Source: Prorocentrum cordatum (Eukaryota > Sar > Dinophyceae > Prorocentrales > Prorocentraceae). From it: a stretch of DNA of 64,000 nt. Where the stretch lies: assembly GCA_963575745.1 (NCBI GenBank), contig CAUYUJ010016060.1, positions 651,460 through 715,459 on the forward strand, given 5' to 3'. The translations under genes and the position numbers were made by a program. The notes under the pieces are model-generated. The model saw only the letters and a list, made by a program, of their open reading frames with translations, was not told where the DNA came from and made no database searches. The first letter of the stretch is position 1, and the number at the start of each line of letters is the position of its first letter. This document shows, in pieces, positions 1 through 11,215 of the stretch.

Positions 1-117
1 GAAAGCTTGGAGGCCCATGCCAATCACCGAGGCCCCTGCCTGCAATCCTGGCTCCTGGGGGCAACGGGATCATAATACAAGGGAGCATCGGGCAGCAGGT
101 CCAGCTTACGGCGCACC

Positions 118-215
118 CTCCTCCTGCTCCTCCTCCTCCTCCTCCTCCTCCTCCTCCTCCTCCTCCCCCTCCTCCTCCTCCCCCTCCTCCTCCTCGTCCT
201 CCTCCTTATCCTCCT
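118..215 (+). repeat. (TCC)n array
   Basis: An almost pure TCC trinucleotide run with a few C insertions. It reads as polyserine or polyarginine in two frames, so the frames are not evidence of coding. Confidence 0.9.
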
Positions 216-626
216 CCTGCAGACGTAAGAGGGAGGCCCAGTCCCCAGTCTCCGGAAGCCCCCAGAGGCCCCCCAAATGGTGGCCCTGTCAGCAAAAATC
301 GATTTTTTGTCGAGGTGGGGGGATCCGATCAAGGACAATGTTGAACGGGCAAAGCTCAGGGAGGAACGCACCGACCCCAACTACGTAGCCCATTCATCAC
401 AGATTGGGGCCAGATAGCCCACCGGCCCAAGAGAGTGCGGATCTGCGATCGAGGGCCTACAGTCAACCCGCATAGTAAGGATGGGCAACATTCCCAAGGA
501 TACCCTTGCACCCTTGCCTTCTCGGCCCATCCTTGGCCAGTTTCGTTGGCTGCGCCTCGCTCGAATAGCTTCGAACTGGGCGTCCAAGGCCCTTGCATCC
601 TTATCGCGCATCCTTACTATACGGGT

Positions 627-694
627 CGACTGTATCGCCAATCTTTCAGCGATGCATCGCCGATTCCAGGTCGACGCTTTCTTCTCTCAGCTGG
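627..694 (+). repeat. Diverged repeat with palindromic core, copy 1
   Basis: This stretch carries the core GCGATGCATCGCCGAT followed by CAGGTCGACG. A second copy lies at 1,046-1,113 with about 80 percent identity by eye. The core resembles the palindrome ATCGGCGATGCATCGCCGAT, and further degenerate ATCGCCGAT units occur at 983-1,040 and 3,090-3,190. Confidence 0.6.
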
Positions 695-1045
695 GCCCCC
701 CCCCATCCGAGGACCTGACGCGGTCGCTGGCGTGCGCGCTCGCGCCCGCGGACATCGCCGTGCACCGCGTGGCGGGCGACCCGATCTCGGCCGCGTTCTT
801 GCCGCACGCGCAGCGGGTCTACGCCAAGCGCCGCGGCTGCGAGGGCGTGGACCCCCATCGCCTTCTCCACTTTCTTTCGTGAGTGGGGGGATGGGCAGGA
901 GGGGGAGGAGGAGGAGGAGGAGGAGGAGGAGGAGGAGGAGGGCAGGGGCAACCTTATGGGCGGATCGGCTCAGAGGGGTACGCATCGACGCCCAACCGTC
1001 CACTGATCGCCGATAGGGAGCCCGTTCGCCATCGGATTCGCTAGC

Positions 1046-1113
1046 GGGGCCTATCGCTGATCTTTCGGCGATGTATCGCCGATGTCAGGTCGACGTTTCC
1101 CCCCGAGCCGCTC
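1046..1113 (+). repeat. Diverged repeat with palindromic core, copy 2
   Basis: Direct copy of the element at 627-694, with the same order of blocks: TATCGC, GATCTTTC, GCGATG, ATCGCCGAT, CAGGTCGACG. The two copies diverge after the last block. Confidence 0.6.
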
Positions 1114-1314
1114 TCCCCTTAACGTGGTCCCTCAGACGAGGAGGAGGAGGATGCGGAGGAAGATCGAGAACCAACAGCTACACACAAGCATGCATAACCT
1201 CCGGAGGTCCGCGCAGATTTCGCGTGTCGGCGCTGGCACCCCCCCACCGTTCACTCTGGAACAGCGCCCCAGGCGCGCTCCGCACGCCAGGGGATGGGCG
1301 TGGGGAGGGGTAGA

Positions 1315-1480
1315 AGGAGGAGGGGGAGGAGGAGGAGGAGGAGGAGGAGGAGGAGGAGGAGGAGGAGGAGGAGGAGGAGGAGGAGGAGGGAGAGGAGGAG
1401 GGAGGGAGGAGGAGGAGGAGGAAAGGAGAAGGGGGAGGAGGAGGAGGAGGAGTAAGAGAAGGAGGATGAGGATGAGGGCG
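1315..1480 (+). repeat. (GGA)n purine array
   Basis: About 165 bp of GGA/GAG trinucleotides on the plus strand. The minus strand reads as long proline or leucine-serine runs, which explains the spurious long frames here. Confidence 0.9.
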
Positions 1481-3664
1481 AGGAGGAAAAAGGAGGCAGG
1501 CTCGCGGAGGCGACGGGCCCCCTGGAGACGAGCTCCTCGAGTCCGTCGAGCTCGCAGGGTGCACCTCGGCACCAGCGCCGCCATGCAGCAGTCAGTAGCT
1601 AGTCGAATTCACTTGCCAATTCGGCACACGGCGCAACGCGATGCCCTCTGGCCGTCCCCTGGGGCAGAAAGGCCGCCGCTTCCTCCGGGCGCTGTGGTGC
1701 GGGGAGGGGGGGGGCGATCGACAGGGGGGTGGGGCAATTTGCACCTCTTGTGCCCCAAAGGGGCCCGCTGGGTCACGAACGGTGCACGTTGTCCCTCGTC
1801 TTCTTTCGCATCGCCCCCCATGCATGCAGGGTGAGGGTTGAGGAACTAGGGGGTCGTGTTCACGCGGCGGTGCCCAGGACGATGGTTAGAAAAACTGGCC
1901 CCGCGCCGGGAAATTGTGTTTAAACCGTTCCCCCCACCCTCCTCGGGCGCTCGCTTGGACGGTCGACGGGCCAGACGGAGCCGAAGCGAAGCGGAAGGCC
2001 GAGGATTTGGAAGCTACGTGTTGCATACTTCCCCCGCAGATTTCTCGCAACCGTCATCTCATCATCTTCATCTTGCATGAAGCAGCGCCCGATTCCTCGC
2101 GGCGGCTCGGCGTTCGCCGACCTCGCGAGCGTCGAGTCCGCCTCCGCGGCGTCCTCCCTCGCCGCTCGCGCGTGCGCTCCTCTTCACGTCGCCGCCGGTG
2201 TGGTTGCCGCTGCTGCTCCTTCTGAGTCTCCCTCCTCCATCCCCATCCCCTTCCCTTGCCCCCCTCCCCATCCCTCGACTTCTCGAGATTTGACCCTCCT
2301 CCCCCATTCTCGATCCCCCTCCCTTCAGTTGCCTCCTGCCCCCTGCCCCTGACTGGCCCCTGCCTCCCATGCAGAAACTGGCCCCCCGAATATCAGACAG
2401 AGTACACGATCCCACGACGTCAATCTTGTCTGCGGCGACGTTCAGAACTTTTGCACGCATCGGAGCGATGCTCTAACCAACGTCCTGGCCTACAGGCGTC
2501 ACCAGTCCGAGCCCTCTCCAGCCTCCCAGCCCGCGGAGCGGAGCGGCACGCTGTCCGCTGGCAGGGCACTCGGGCCGCGGCAGCGACACGCTGAGCACAG
2601 GCCGCCGACCCTGAATCCCCAGCCCGCACGGAGGATGCCCGAGAGCCTCGGCGACGGCGGTCGGCCCCTTTCGCGCGGCCTCCGCAGCTCGTCGGGCCCC
2701 CCGCCTCCCGCCAGGCGTCCGTGGACCCCGCCGGCGCCGCGGCCCGCGCCGCTGGCCGCTCGGCGGCGGCACGCTCCGCTCGCTCTGATCCCTGCGACGT
2801 GCGCCGTCGAGGGCCGCGCCGCGGAGCGTGGGAAGCTCGCGGCGGCCCTCGTGGCCCATAGCAGCTCGAGGAGCGAGGATGCAGGCTCAGAGGATCAGCA
2901 GGTACCGATGCCGCCGCTCGTCCGGTACTCTAGATTCTGTAGAGCTCTCGGCGCCACGGCTGGAGTCTCCTCGAGATTTTGGTCGGAACGTACCCTGGGA
3001 GCGGTCCAGGGAGTAGCGGTACCTGTACGGGTGTGTCCTTCCACAGGCCGCCGCCCAAATGGAATCGAAGTAGATTTGGTCGGAGGATGTCGCAGCATCG
3101 CCGACGCATCGGCCATGTGGAGCCCGATTTTTTCCACGCCGACCGTCGCCGATGCATTGCCAATGTCGCCGACACATCGACTAAACATCGGCTGTCTCCT
3201 AACCCCATCTGCTTGGATTCCCATCAGGAGGTATCCAGAGCTGGAGGAGGAGGGGGAGGATGAGAGGCAGGAGGAGGAGAGGCAATGAGGAGGGAGGAGG
3301 GAGGCGGAGATGGATGAGGAGTAGGAGGAGATGGAGGAGGGAGGATCATAGAGGAGAAAGAGGAGTAGGAGGAAGGAGGAGGGAGAGGGAAGAGGAGAGT
3401 GGAGGAGGGACGCGAGGATGAGGAAGTGGAGGGTCCGTGAACATTGGTCCATGCCGCTCACACTTGTTGCTCAAGCTGGGTTGGTATGCTCATCGGGTCC
3501 AGAGCTGGTGGTGTTGTGTCGATGTCGAAGCATGGCTGCGATATTCGATCTTGATGCGCGGCGAAGGAAGCGCTGCTGGCAGACGACAGTGGCACGTGAG
3601 GACTGCAGATTTGGCCGGCAGATGAGCGACGAAGCTCACGAACGAGAGGGTTGATTGCAGGTAG

Positions 3665-3970
3665 GCGCGGCTGAAGGAGCTCCAAACGTTTGCCGGCGAC
3701 GACTCCGAGCTCTGGGCGCGGCTGAAGCTCGTGGCTGCCGTACTTGCTGCGATCGTGGGCAAGACCCCGACCAAGCGGTAGGTGGCGGAGTGCTACACTG
3801 CTTCGCATTGCTTCGACGTCTCGGCGAGAGACCTGGAGAGGGATTTTCAGACCGAGCTGAACGCCATCAAGCCGCGCTCCAGGGCGATAATTAGAGGAGA
3901 TGCAGCAGATTGTGGAGCCCAGGTCGCTTGCCGCGTCGTGGCAACAAACGCCCAGCGCGCGTGGCACGCG
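3665..3970 (+). CDS. Candidate exon of an unrecognised gene, with in-frame TAG
   Basis: The plus strand encodes a coherent, non-repetitive, helix-rich segment. It begins ARLKELQTFAGDD and continues through LWARLKLVAAVLAAIVGKTP. After an in-frame TAG at 3,779-3,781 it carries on in the same frame with DLERDFQTELNAIKPRSRA. The start fits a 3' splice site ending GGTAG|G. The TAG lies inside AAGCG|GTAGGT, which is also a possible GT donor, so either a nonsense codon or an exon end is possible. The amino-acid pattern feels like a multi-copy dinoflagellate protein, but I cannot name it. No neighbouring exon was found with confidence. Confidence 0.35.
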
Positions 3971-5275
3971 GTGCACGAGACCTCGGTGGGGCGCGCGGTG
4001 CACGAGGCGCGGTTTAGGGTGGCACGTGCGTGTAAGTCGCCTCGGTGGGGCGAGGAGAGCCCATCGGGGCTCTTTCAATACGGTCCCGGCGGTGCTGCTG
4101 GCACGGAATGCGCCATGGCTGCTCGGTTGCCCGCTCGTTTCTTCCTGTCACCCGGTTGCGTAGTTTCTGGGAGGGCGGCGGCGAAGGGCTTGGTGCGCTC
4201 TGTGTGGCCTGTGCTGCTTGCGCCTGGTCGAGCGTGACAAGAGGCGCCGTTTGATCCACGAAGGTCCTCAGGTCTGTGTTCAGGCTGGACCCCACTTGGC
4301 CCAACAACGACCAGTTGAGGCAGCGCCGTCCAGGTCTGGCAGGCCTGCCCGGCATCCAAGACCTCTGCTCCAAGGCCAGACCGGGACACCCAGCCATTCC
4401 CCCAGTGCGGCAGGCCCTCCAGGTGGGAACCTGACCTGGTGTCGCCCCTGTTCAGCCCAGAACCCCTTGGCCATGGCGCAGACAGCGGTCTCCCCCACGT
4501 GGCCCCTGTGCCTGAGCAGTCATCTGACGGCGCGCGCTGACCCGCAGCCCGCAGTGCACCCAGAACAGTGCGGGGCGCCCAGCAACATCACTGCAGGCTC
4601 CTCATCGCCCTCTGAGCCACCCGGCGGCCTTAGACGCCACGCGCCAACCACCCCAGCGGCGATTGGCACCTTTCCTTTCATTGTCTCCTGGCATACCTGA
4701 TTGCGCACCAGTTAGGTGCCCTGGCCGCGCGTTGTCCATCCCAGCAGCGCGCGGCCCCTGACGGGCTCGGCTGCTCCTTTTGAACAGCTCCCGCACGGGT
4801 TCGGCGCCCCTTGTCCTGGCCCCGCTGTCCACCCCGGCAGCGCGCGGCCTCGCGGCATTGGCCGCAGCTTTGTTCGAGTCTCGCCCATTCCGCAGCCCCC
4901 TGCTGGGCAGCCGCAGGGCGTGCTCCAGCTACCCTGCCCCGCCGCCCGTGGCAGCGCGCACTGCGGGGGTCTCCCTACAGGCGGGGCGCTTCTCCCCCTC
5001 GTCCTCTCGCCCCTCCCCGCCGCCCCCTTCCCCCCCCCCTCCCCGCGCGCCGCCATGGCGCTCGCGAGGCTACCGCAGCTTGCAGCCTCCCCGTGCGGTT
5101 GGGCACCCGTGCTTGGTCTTGCCGCCCGCCCCCCCCTCACGGGCCCGGCATTTAGCTGGTTGCGGTCCGAACCTAGACTGCTCGCGCACTTGCCGCACCT
5201 TGTCACGCGCCACCCACCCGGGCGGCCTTGCGGCCCACCTTGTGTCGTCCAAGTGCTTCGCCTACTTCATCGGCA
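3971..5275. other. GC-rich segment, no gene seen
   Basis: High GC leaves frames open on both strands, with Pro/Arg/Ala-rich translations and no motif. I see no splice-consistent exon chain. Confidence 0.4.
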
Positions 5276-5279
5276 GCGT

Positions 5280-5316
5280 CTGGTAAGAACATGGTAAGCA
5301 GACTAAGCGAGCCCAC
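5280..5316 (+). repeat. 37-bp dispersed repeat, copy 1
   Basis: The segment contains GAACATGGTAAGCAGACTAA and continues GCGAGCCCAC. It recurs in inverted orientation at 34,601-34,637 with one mismatch. Translated, both give NMVSRLSEPT. Similarity extends weakly upstream (AAGTGCT and CGACGCTG-like blocks), so the repeat is probably longer and eroded. Confidence 0.7.
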
Positions 5317-5486
5317 AGGTAGGATTCAGATGCGTAAAAAACATAACATGAAGTTGCGCAAACACACATTTACAAAATCTAACAACTCACACGCTGATGA
5401 TGTAGTTTTCTAAGAGAACAGCTTTGTCGCAGTTGCAAGACAAACATTCGTCGACCAAACGCGCACTTCCAAGGTTTGGGTTCAGA

Positions 5487-5521
5487 CCAGGTTGGCTCAA
5501 GATTCGCCATTGTGGCTTGAG
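5487..5521 (+). other. Tandem spliced-leader-like relics
   Basis: Two 15-bp units resemble the dinoflagellate leader core CCATTTTGGCTCAAG. CCAGGTTGGCTCAAG at 5,487-5,501 matches 13/15. CCATTGTGGCTTGAG at 5,507-5,521 matches 12/15. An ATG follows directly. Tandem, 5'-shortened leader copies are the known signature of mRNAs that were trans-spliced, reverse transcribed, reinserted and trans-spliced again. Chance similarity is not excluded. Confidence 0.45.
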
Positions 5522-5845
5522 ATGTTAGCGCTTTTGCGCGCCTTCGGGCAGTTCCGCGCCGCCGCGCTTGGGCCTCCAGCGTCGGGGGCCCAGGCGCCGC
5601 GCATTGGGCCACGAGCACGCGTGCTCGCGAAATGCCCCAAGCATCTCCCGACGCTGCTTGGGGGAAACACGATTTGCACCGCCCACAGCGGCGCGCGCGC
5701 GGACGTCGCTTTGTTGTCGCGCGTCGTCGGCGCACCCCAGAGGCCGTTGCAGCTACGCAACAACGCACGTTCAATGTTGAACGCGTGGGCGCGTTGCTTC
5801 TTAGTCGGCGAGAACGCCCCTTTGAGGCAACGCCGTCGCGACTGA
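5522..5845 (+). CDS. Short ORF behind leader-like relics, function unknown
   Basis: A 107-codon ORF begins with ATG immediately after the second leader-like unit and ends at a TGA before an A-rich stretch. The product starts MLALLRAFGQFRAAALG and is rich in Ala, Arg and Leu, with no recognised domain. The start was chosen only because of its position behind the relics. GC-rich frames stay open easily here, so this could be non-coding. If the relics are genuine, it would be a retrogene or its remnant. Confidence 0.25.
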   Translation: MLALLRAFGQFRAAALGPPASGAQAPRIGPRARVLAKCPKHLPTLLGGNTICTAHSGARADVALLSRVVGAPQRPLQLRNNARSMLNAWARCFLVGENAPLRQRRRD

Positions 5846-5869
5846 AAAAAAAAACTGTTCCATCATCAC

Positions 5870-7109
5870 ACGAGGCCCTCCATGCCTTCTCCCTCCACCT
5901 TCCTCCCGTTCGCTCCCTTCTGCCCCCACCCCCCGCCCTCTCCGCCCCTTGCTCTTCCTGCGGCAGCGTCCCTCTTCAGTCCGCCCCCGCCCTATTGCAG
6001 ACCTGTCCTGTCGGAGTCCGCCCCCCTTTCTCCTGGCCTATCTTCTCGTCGTTCTGCCTTCCTCTTGGCTCGGCGCCGCGGCTCTTCCAGGCGCCGTCGC
6101 GTTCGCCGTGCGTCGCCGTCGCCTCTTGATTTTCTCCTCCTCCTCCTCCCTCAACCACCCTGATCGTCCACCTCCCTCTCCTCTCTCCTCCTCCTCCTCC
6201 TCCTCCTCCTCCTTCTTCTACTTGTACTCGTCCTCGCCCCCCCCATGTCCTTCCAGTGCCTCATCCTCTTTCTACTCCTCTTCCTCATGGCACGCGCCGT
6301 CGCCGCCGCATTTCCCTTCCTGATGGGGGGGCGGCCCCGCCGCGGCACTGCCGCCGGGGCTCGGCGGCGATGGAGGACCGCCGCCTCCATGAGCACGAAA
6401 ATGGGTAAGGGGGGATAGTTGAGAAGGAAAGACGTCATGAGGGAGCCTGGGGCGGATGGCAGGGAAGAGCGGCGAGGGGGAGCACAGGGCTCGACGCGGA
6501 CAGGGATCGCGACAAAGAAGGCGAGGACGAAGAGGAGGAGAGGAGGGCCTCCTGAGGAGGAGAGGGAGGAGAAGAACGACGAGGAAGGAGGAGGAGGAGG
6601 ACGAGGAAGAGGGGAGGGAAGAGGAGGAGGAGGGGGTGGAGAGAGGAAGAGGAGGATGAGGAGGAGGAAGATGCAGAGATGCCGAGGGCAATGGCAAGGG
6701 CTGAGAGTCGACCATTTGCCTCCACCACCTCGACGCGCGCTCCCTGCGGGCGTCCGCCGGCGGCAGGCCGACAGAGGGAATGCCTCAAAAGCCATTTCAT
6801 TTTCGGGAGGCGGCGAAGGGGGCAGGAGGAGGAGGAGGGGGAAGAGGAGGAGGAGGAGGAGAAGGAGGAGGAGGAGGAGGAGGAGGAGCGGAGGGGGAAG
6901 GAAGGAAGGGGGAGGTCCAGAGGAGGCAAAGGATGATAAGCAAGAATGCCATGAGGACGACGATTCGAAAGAGGAGGGTGAAGAGGATTGAGGGGGAGAG
7001 AATGAGGAGAATACCAGGAAGGAGAATGACGATGAGGAGGAGGACGAGGAAGTAGGAGGGGAGAAGACGAGGGCATAGAGAGAGAGAGGGAGAGAGAGAA
7101 AAACAAAAA

Positions 7110-7156
<47 letters not shown>

Positions 7157-7520
7157 TGAAGGAGGAGGAGGAGGAGGAGGAGGAAAATAAGGAGGAGGAA
7201 GGGAAACATCAACTGAAAAAAAAATGCAGATCGGCCCCAGGGTATCCTCCCCCCTCTTCTCCTCATCCTCTTCGCGCTCCTGCTGCACCTCCAAGCGTCT
7301 CCTCCTCCTCCACCTCCTCCCCCTGTTCCTCCTCTTCCGTGCCCTCCAAGCCCCTCCTCCCCCCCCCTCCTCTTCTGTGCTCTCCTCCTCCTTATCTTAT
7401 GTCGTGTCCGTGCACCTTGCCCTTCCCACCCACCCCTCCCCCTCCCCCTCTCTCCCTGACCTCCTCTTCTCACGGGCCCATGTGGCATTGCCCTCCTGCA
7501 AAAGAGGGCGGCGATGCAAC
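5870..7520. repeat. Cluster of TCC, GGA and GA simple repeats
   Basis: TCC-rich DNA at 6,150-6,225 gives way to GGA-rich DNA at 6,540-6,925, then a (GA)n run at about 7,073-7,155 and TCC-rich DNA at 7,240-7,450. Purines therefore switch strand twice. Very long frames across this block are low-complexity and not genes. It lies directly downstream of the methyltransferase stop codon, so part of it may be that gene's 3' UTR. Confidence 0.7.
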
Positions 7521-10226
7521 TCATTCCGACTTCTTGCTGAAGAAGTCTGTGAGCTTCCGCTGCTTCGCCGCCGGGGCCGCCCCCTCGTCCTGGGCGGGCG
7601 GCGGCGGGGGCGGGAGGCTGCACGGGCGCCAGAGAGCCACCGAGGACACCTTGTCTTCCCACAGTTTCATCAGCCTCATGAGAGGCACCAGCTGGCGACC
7701 CACCGTGGGGACCGCCATGGTGTTCCCCAGCGCAACCACGAGAACGCGAGGCGGCGCGACCCCCACCAAGCCCTCGGGCTTGAACCCCATGACGCGGCAC
7801 CGTTCCCCCATGGTCATGTAGCGGCCGTGGCCGCTGACCTTGCCGAGGACGGGCCCCAGCAGCCACGGGTACTCCGTCTTCGTGGTGAAGCACGAGACGG
7901 AATCCACGTGGAGGCACTGGCCGAAGACCCGCGTGGGCGAGCGCGTCAAATCGCACATGCCCGCCGTCCCCTCGGGGACGCACTTGGACTGCCAGAGCGC
8001 ATTGTAAGCCTTCAAGGCTACACTCGCCAAGGAAAACGGAGGGGGGAGGAGGGGCTGGAGGAAGGGTGGGAGGGGCGGAGGACGGAGGAGGGGGAGGAGG
8101 AGGAGGAGGAGGAATAACACTCGCTGCAGAAGCGAGGAGGGAGAAGGGGGAGGGGGGAGTAGGGGGAAGGGACGGGGCAACCGATACCGAACATAAGGTG
8201 ATCGGCCTCCAAGTTCGAGAAGAGCCTAACACATCCTTGTGTGCGAAAGGCAGAACCAACGGACATGAACACGGCATCAGTGGCCGCCGAAGGACGGGAC
8301 ATGGAGGGGTGAAGAGAGCGTCGCTGCCGAGTAAAGGAAAGGGCGCCGCGTCGATCCTCAACCCAAACCTCCTCCTCCTCCAAAGCCCACCACTACTCGG
8401 AATGACGTTTCGGCGTTTCCTGGACAACGCGAGGCTGGCTGACGAAAACCGCGTTTTCTCTCGTGGCAGGGGCACGGTAACATGTAGTAACGGTTTCCCC
8501 CTGGGGCCTGGACGTTGCCGCGAAGGCCCTGGGCCGCGGGCAACGGATCCTCCTGGTGACGCTCGTCCAGAAAGTCCGCCAGCTTCACGGGCCCCAGCGG
8601 GGCCAAGCTCTTGATGGGGGCTGCGATGTCCACGGCGTCTCGGAGCGGACGCAACACCATGGATCGAATGCCCAAGATGTAGATGCGAGCCCGCTTCGCG
8701 GGCAGCCCGTCCGAGGTGCTGGTGACCCCATTCCAAGTGACATGGAAGTCCTGCGACAGCTGGGAATGCAAACGGGTCTCGAGGCCGGGGGGGGAGGGGG
8801 CGCAACCCTTCGAACACCGAGGCAGATTCCGCTTCGGGGCGTCAGGACCTACTCGTCACCACTTGAGGTTAGAGGTTGAAAGAAGGGAGGCGGGGTGGAG
8901 CGAGGAAGAGGGGCTGAGAGGAGGAGGAGAAGAAGGAGAAGGAGAAGAAGGAGGAGGAGCGGAAGGGGTAGAGGGGGAGGACGAGAATGAGGAGGGCAAG
9001 GCGATCCTGCTCCTCCTCCTCATCATCATCCCTCCTCTTCCTGCGCTCTGCCTGCGCCTTGGAATGTCCGTCGCGGATCGCGGCCCCTGCGCCAAAGCCC
9101 GTTCGGGCAGAGGCTCCACGCTGTGCGAGACATCCCCAAGCCTGGCCCAGGCACAGGCAGGTAGAGGAGGGATGAGGAGGGGAAGGAGAAGGAAGGGGAG
9201 GAGGAGGAGGAGGGTGAGGAGGAATCGCCCTGCCCTCCTCCTCCTCGCCCTCCTCCTCCTCCACCTCCTCCACCTCCTCCATCCTCCTCTTCTTCTCCCC
9301 CCTCCTTGTCCCTTTCCAAATCCTCCTTCTCCTCCTCGTCCTCCTCAGTATTCCCCCCCATCCTCGCCCTCCCACTCCTCTCGCCCTCCTCTTCCACCAG
9401 TGCCTCCTCCCGCTCTTCTCGTGCCTCCTCTTCCCTCCCTCAGCCCCCCCGGGCCCCCCCCCCCTCGCTCCTCGCCAACAACCCTGTCCTTCCACCCCCG
9501 CTCCCATTCGTGGCCCACGCGGTCAGGCATGTGGTTCTTGAACCACGGAAGGATCTCTGCAAAGAGGGTCGCGGGTTGCCGCTTGCATTTCATGGCGATG
9601 CCCTTGACATTCTCAAGGCAGAACCATTTCAAGCGCTTCCCTCCCTGCCAGCGAAGGAGATCCAACATGCGCAAGCAGACCTGCGGCCAGGAGCCGCAGC
9701 CGGGGCAGATGCTGGACGCGGGCGGAGGGCAACGGGACATGAAGGAGGGAGCAACGAGGATGTGGGTTGGAAGGGGGAATCGAAGGAGGGAGGAAGGGGG
9801 GATGAGGGAGGGGGAGGGGAGAGGGTGAACGCGGAGGGGGAGAGGGTGAGGGAACGAGGACATGAGGGAGGGCGGAGGGGGCTGTCCCTGCGGCTGCTGA
9901 TACTGCTGGTCTTAGCTCGCAGCGTCCCTCCTCCTCATTTGTATCCTTATCGTCGTCAACTCTCTGTCTGTACTCTTGCGCCCTTCCATCCTCATCCTGA
10001 TCCCTCCTTCCGTCTCAACCTCCACCATCCCCATCGACAGCAGCTACTCGACGGTTCGACACGAGCGCGCCTGCGCGCGATCGTCTTCGAACGTCTTGCG
10101 GGACCCGAGGAAAGACCAAGGAGGGCAAGGCCATCCGAAAATGAAACCGTCCGTCTCGTAGAACGTGCCACCCTCGACGGCCGAGCCGTCAGCAGTCACC
10201 CTGAGGTTGAGGATGTCCCCTGCCGC
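7521..10226 (-). CDS. C5-cytosine DNA methyltransferase with C-terminal PIP box (5' end not found)
   Basis: Predicted to transfer a methyl group from S-adenosylmethionine to cytosine C5 in nuclear DNA. Four exons join in phase 0: 10,226-10,071, 9,680-9,519, 8,750-8,508 and 8,009-7,521, giving 349 residues. Numbering from the first residue recovered, motif IV is GWPCPPWS with the catalytic Cys at 34 (codon 10,127-10,125). Motif VI is LENVKG around 74-79. Motif VIII is KRARIYILGIR near 125-135. Motif IX is RYMTMGERCRVMGF near 250-263. Motif X is LGNTMAVPTVGRQ near 281-293. The tail is proline-rich and then carries QRKLTDFF (337-344), a textbook PCNA-interacting box, five residues before the stop. 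Donors are GC, GT and GC. The SAM-binding motif I exon upstream was not identified, and the target-recognition region is short. Being spliced argues for a host gene rather than a recent retrocopy. Family certain, subfamily unknown. Confidence 0.88.
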
Positions 10227-10251
10227 CTGGGCCCGCGCGCGGCGGCTGGGA

Positions 10252-10270
10252 GGGGGGGGGGGGGGGGGGG
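10252..10270 (+). repeat. Poly-G run of 19 bases
   Basis: A homopolymer in the presumed intron just upstream of the first recovered methyltransferase exon. Its length may be an assembly artefact, and it sits where the missing upstream exon would be joined. Confidence 0.85.
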
Positions 10271-11183
10271 CGGCCCCAGGCAAGAGTGCGCCAGGAAGAC
10301 AGCGAGGAGAAGGATGGGGAAGGTGGGAGGGCAATGAGACAAGGAGAGCAGAAAGGGAAAGGTAGGAGAGCGAGAGCCTCCCACATGAATGAGCACTCTT
10401 CAAGAGCGGGGTCCGCCACTGAGAGGCAATGAGACAAAGAGGTCCAGCAAGGACTTGGGGAGGAGAGGAGGATGAGGACTGGAGGAGATGAGGACTCGAG
10501 GAGGTGAGAAGGAGGATGGGGAGGAGAAGGGGTAGGATGCGATCCCCCCCACCAACTCCCCACATCACATGGCAGCGCAGTTGCTCCCCAGCGGTGCTCG
10601 TCCATCCTTCCTCCTGCTGTCATTGCTGCGTATTGTTGCTGATGCTGCTGCTCCTGCTGATGCATCCCATGCAGGCCCTCCCGCGTGCAGCTCCTGCCCC
10701 CGTTGCTGGCGCCCCCCATCCTCTTCCCCCTGCTTCTCCTGCCCCTTTCTGGTCCTGCTCCTGCTCCATCTTCTCCTGTCCACCATCCTCATCCCCCATC
10801 GTCGCTACCCTCCTGACCCCCGTCTCTGTTTCTAACTGCGCCCTGTCACTCTTTTGGCGTGAATGTGAGCCCATGCACGTCCTAACCAGCTCCACTTTTG
10901 CCCCTCGTGAGATCCCCCATTTGTTCAGACCCCGACAGAAACAGCTTCGCTTCCAAAGCGACGACGCTGCCCAAATTAATTTGCGGCCGTGGGCCCTGCC
11001 ACTCCACCACGCAGGCGAACGAGAGAGGCAGGCGGGCGCCGCGCACTGGCCACGCAACTTCTCACAGTTGTCTTGGCCCCTGCAGGTAGCTGAAACCCCA
11101 GAGTTAGAAAAGTATTAGGTGCAGCTGCGTCTTGGCCGTCGCCCCCTCCCCCTCATCCTCCCTCTCTCCTCCTCCTCCTCCTC

Positions 11184-11215
<32 letters not shown>

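Larger units (their letters stand above)
1..3640. other. Repeat-rich segment without a recognisable gene
   Basis: Long open frames exist on both strands here, but they are low-complexity Ser, Arg, Gly or Pro runs produced by TCC/GGA repeats and high GC. I see no conserved motif, no coherent exon chain and no RNA gene. Notable contents are purine or pyrimidine arrays at 118-215, 901-943, 1,315-1,480 and 3,238-3,420, and a diverged repeat pair near 0.63 and 1.05 kb. Confidence 0.5.

Noticed and set aside
6151-8817. An 888-codon minus-strand open frame across the methyltransferase region
   Set aside because: Most of it is low-complexity translation of TCC, GGA and GA repeats. The real methyltransferase exons use other frames and are joined by introns.
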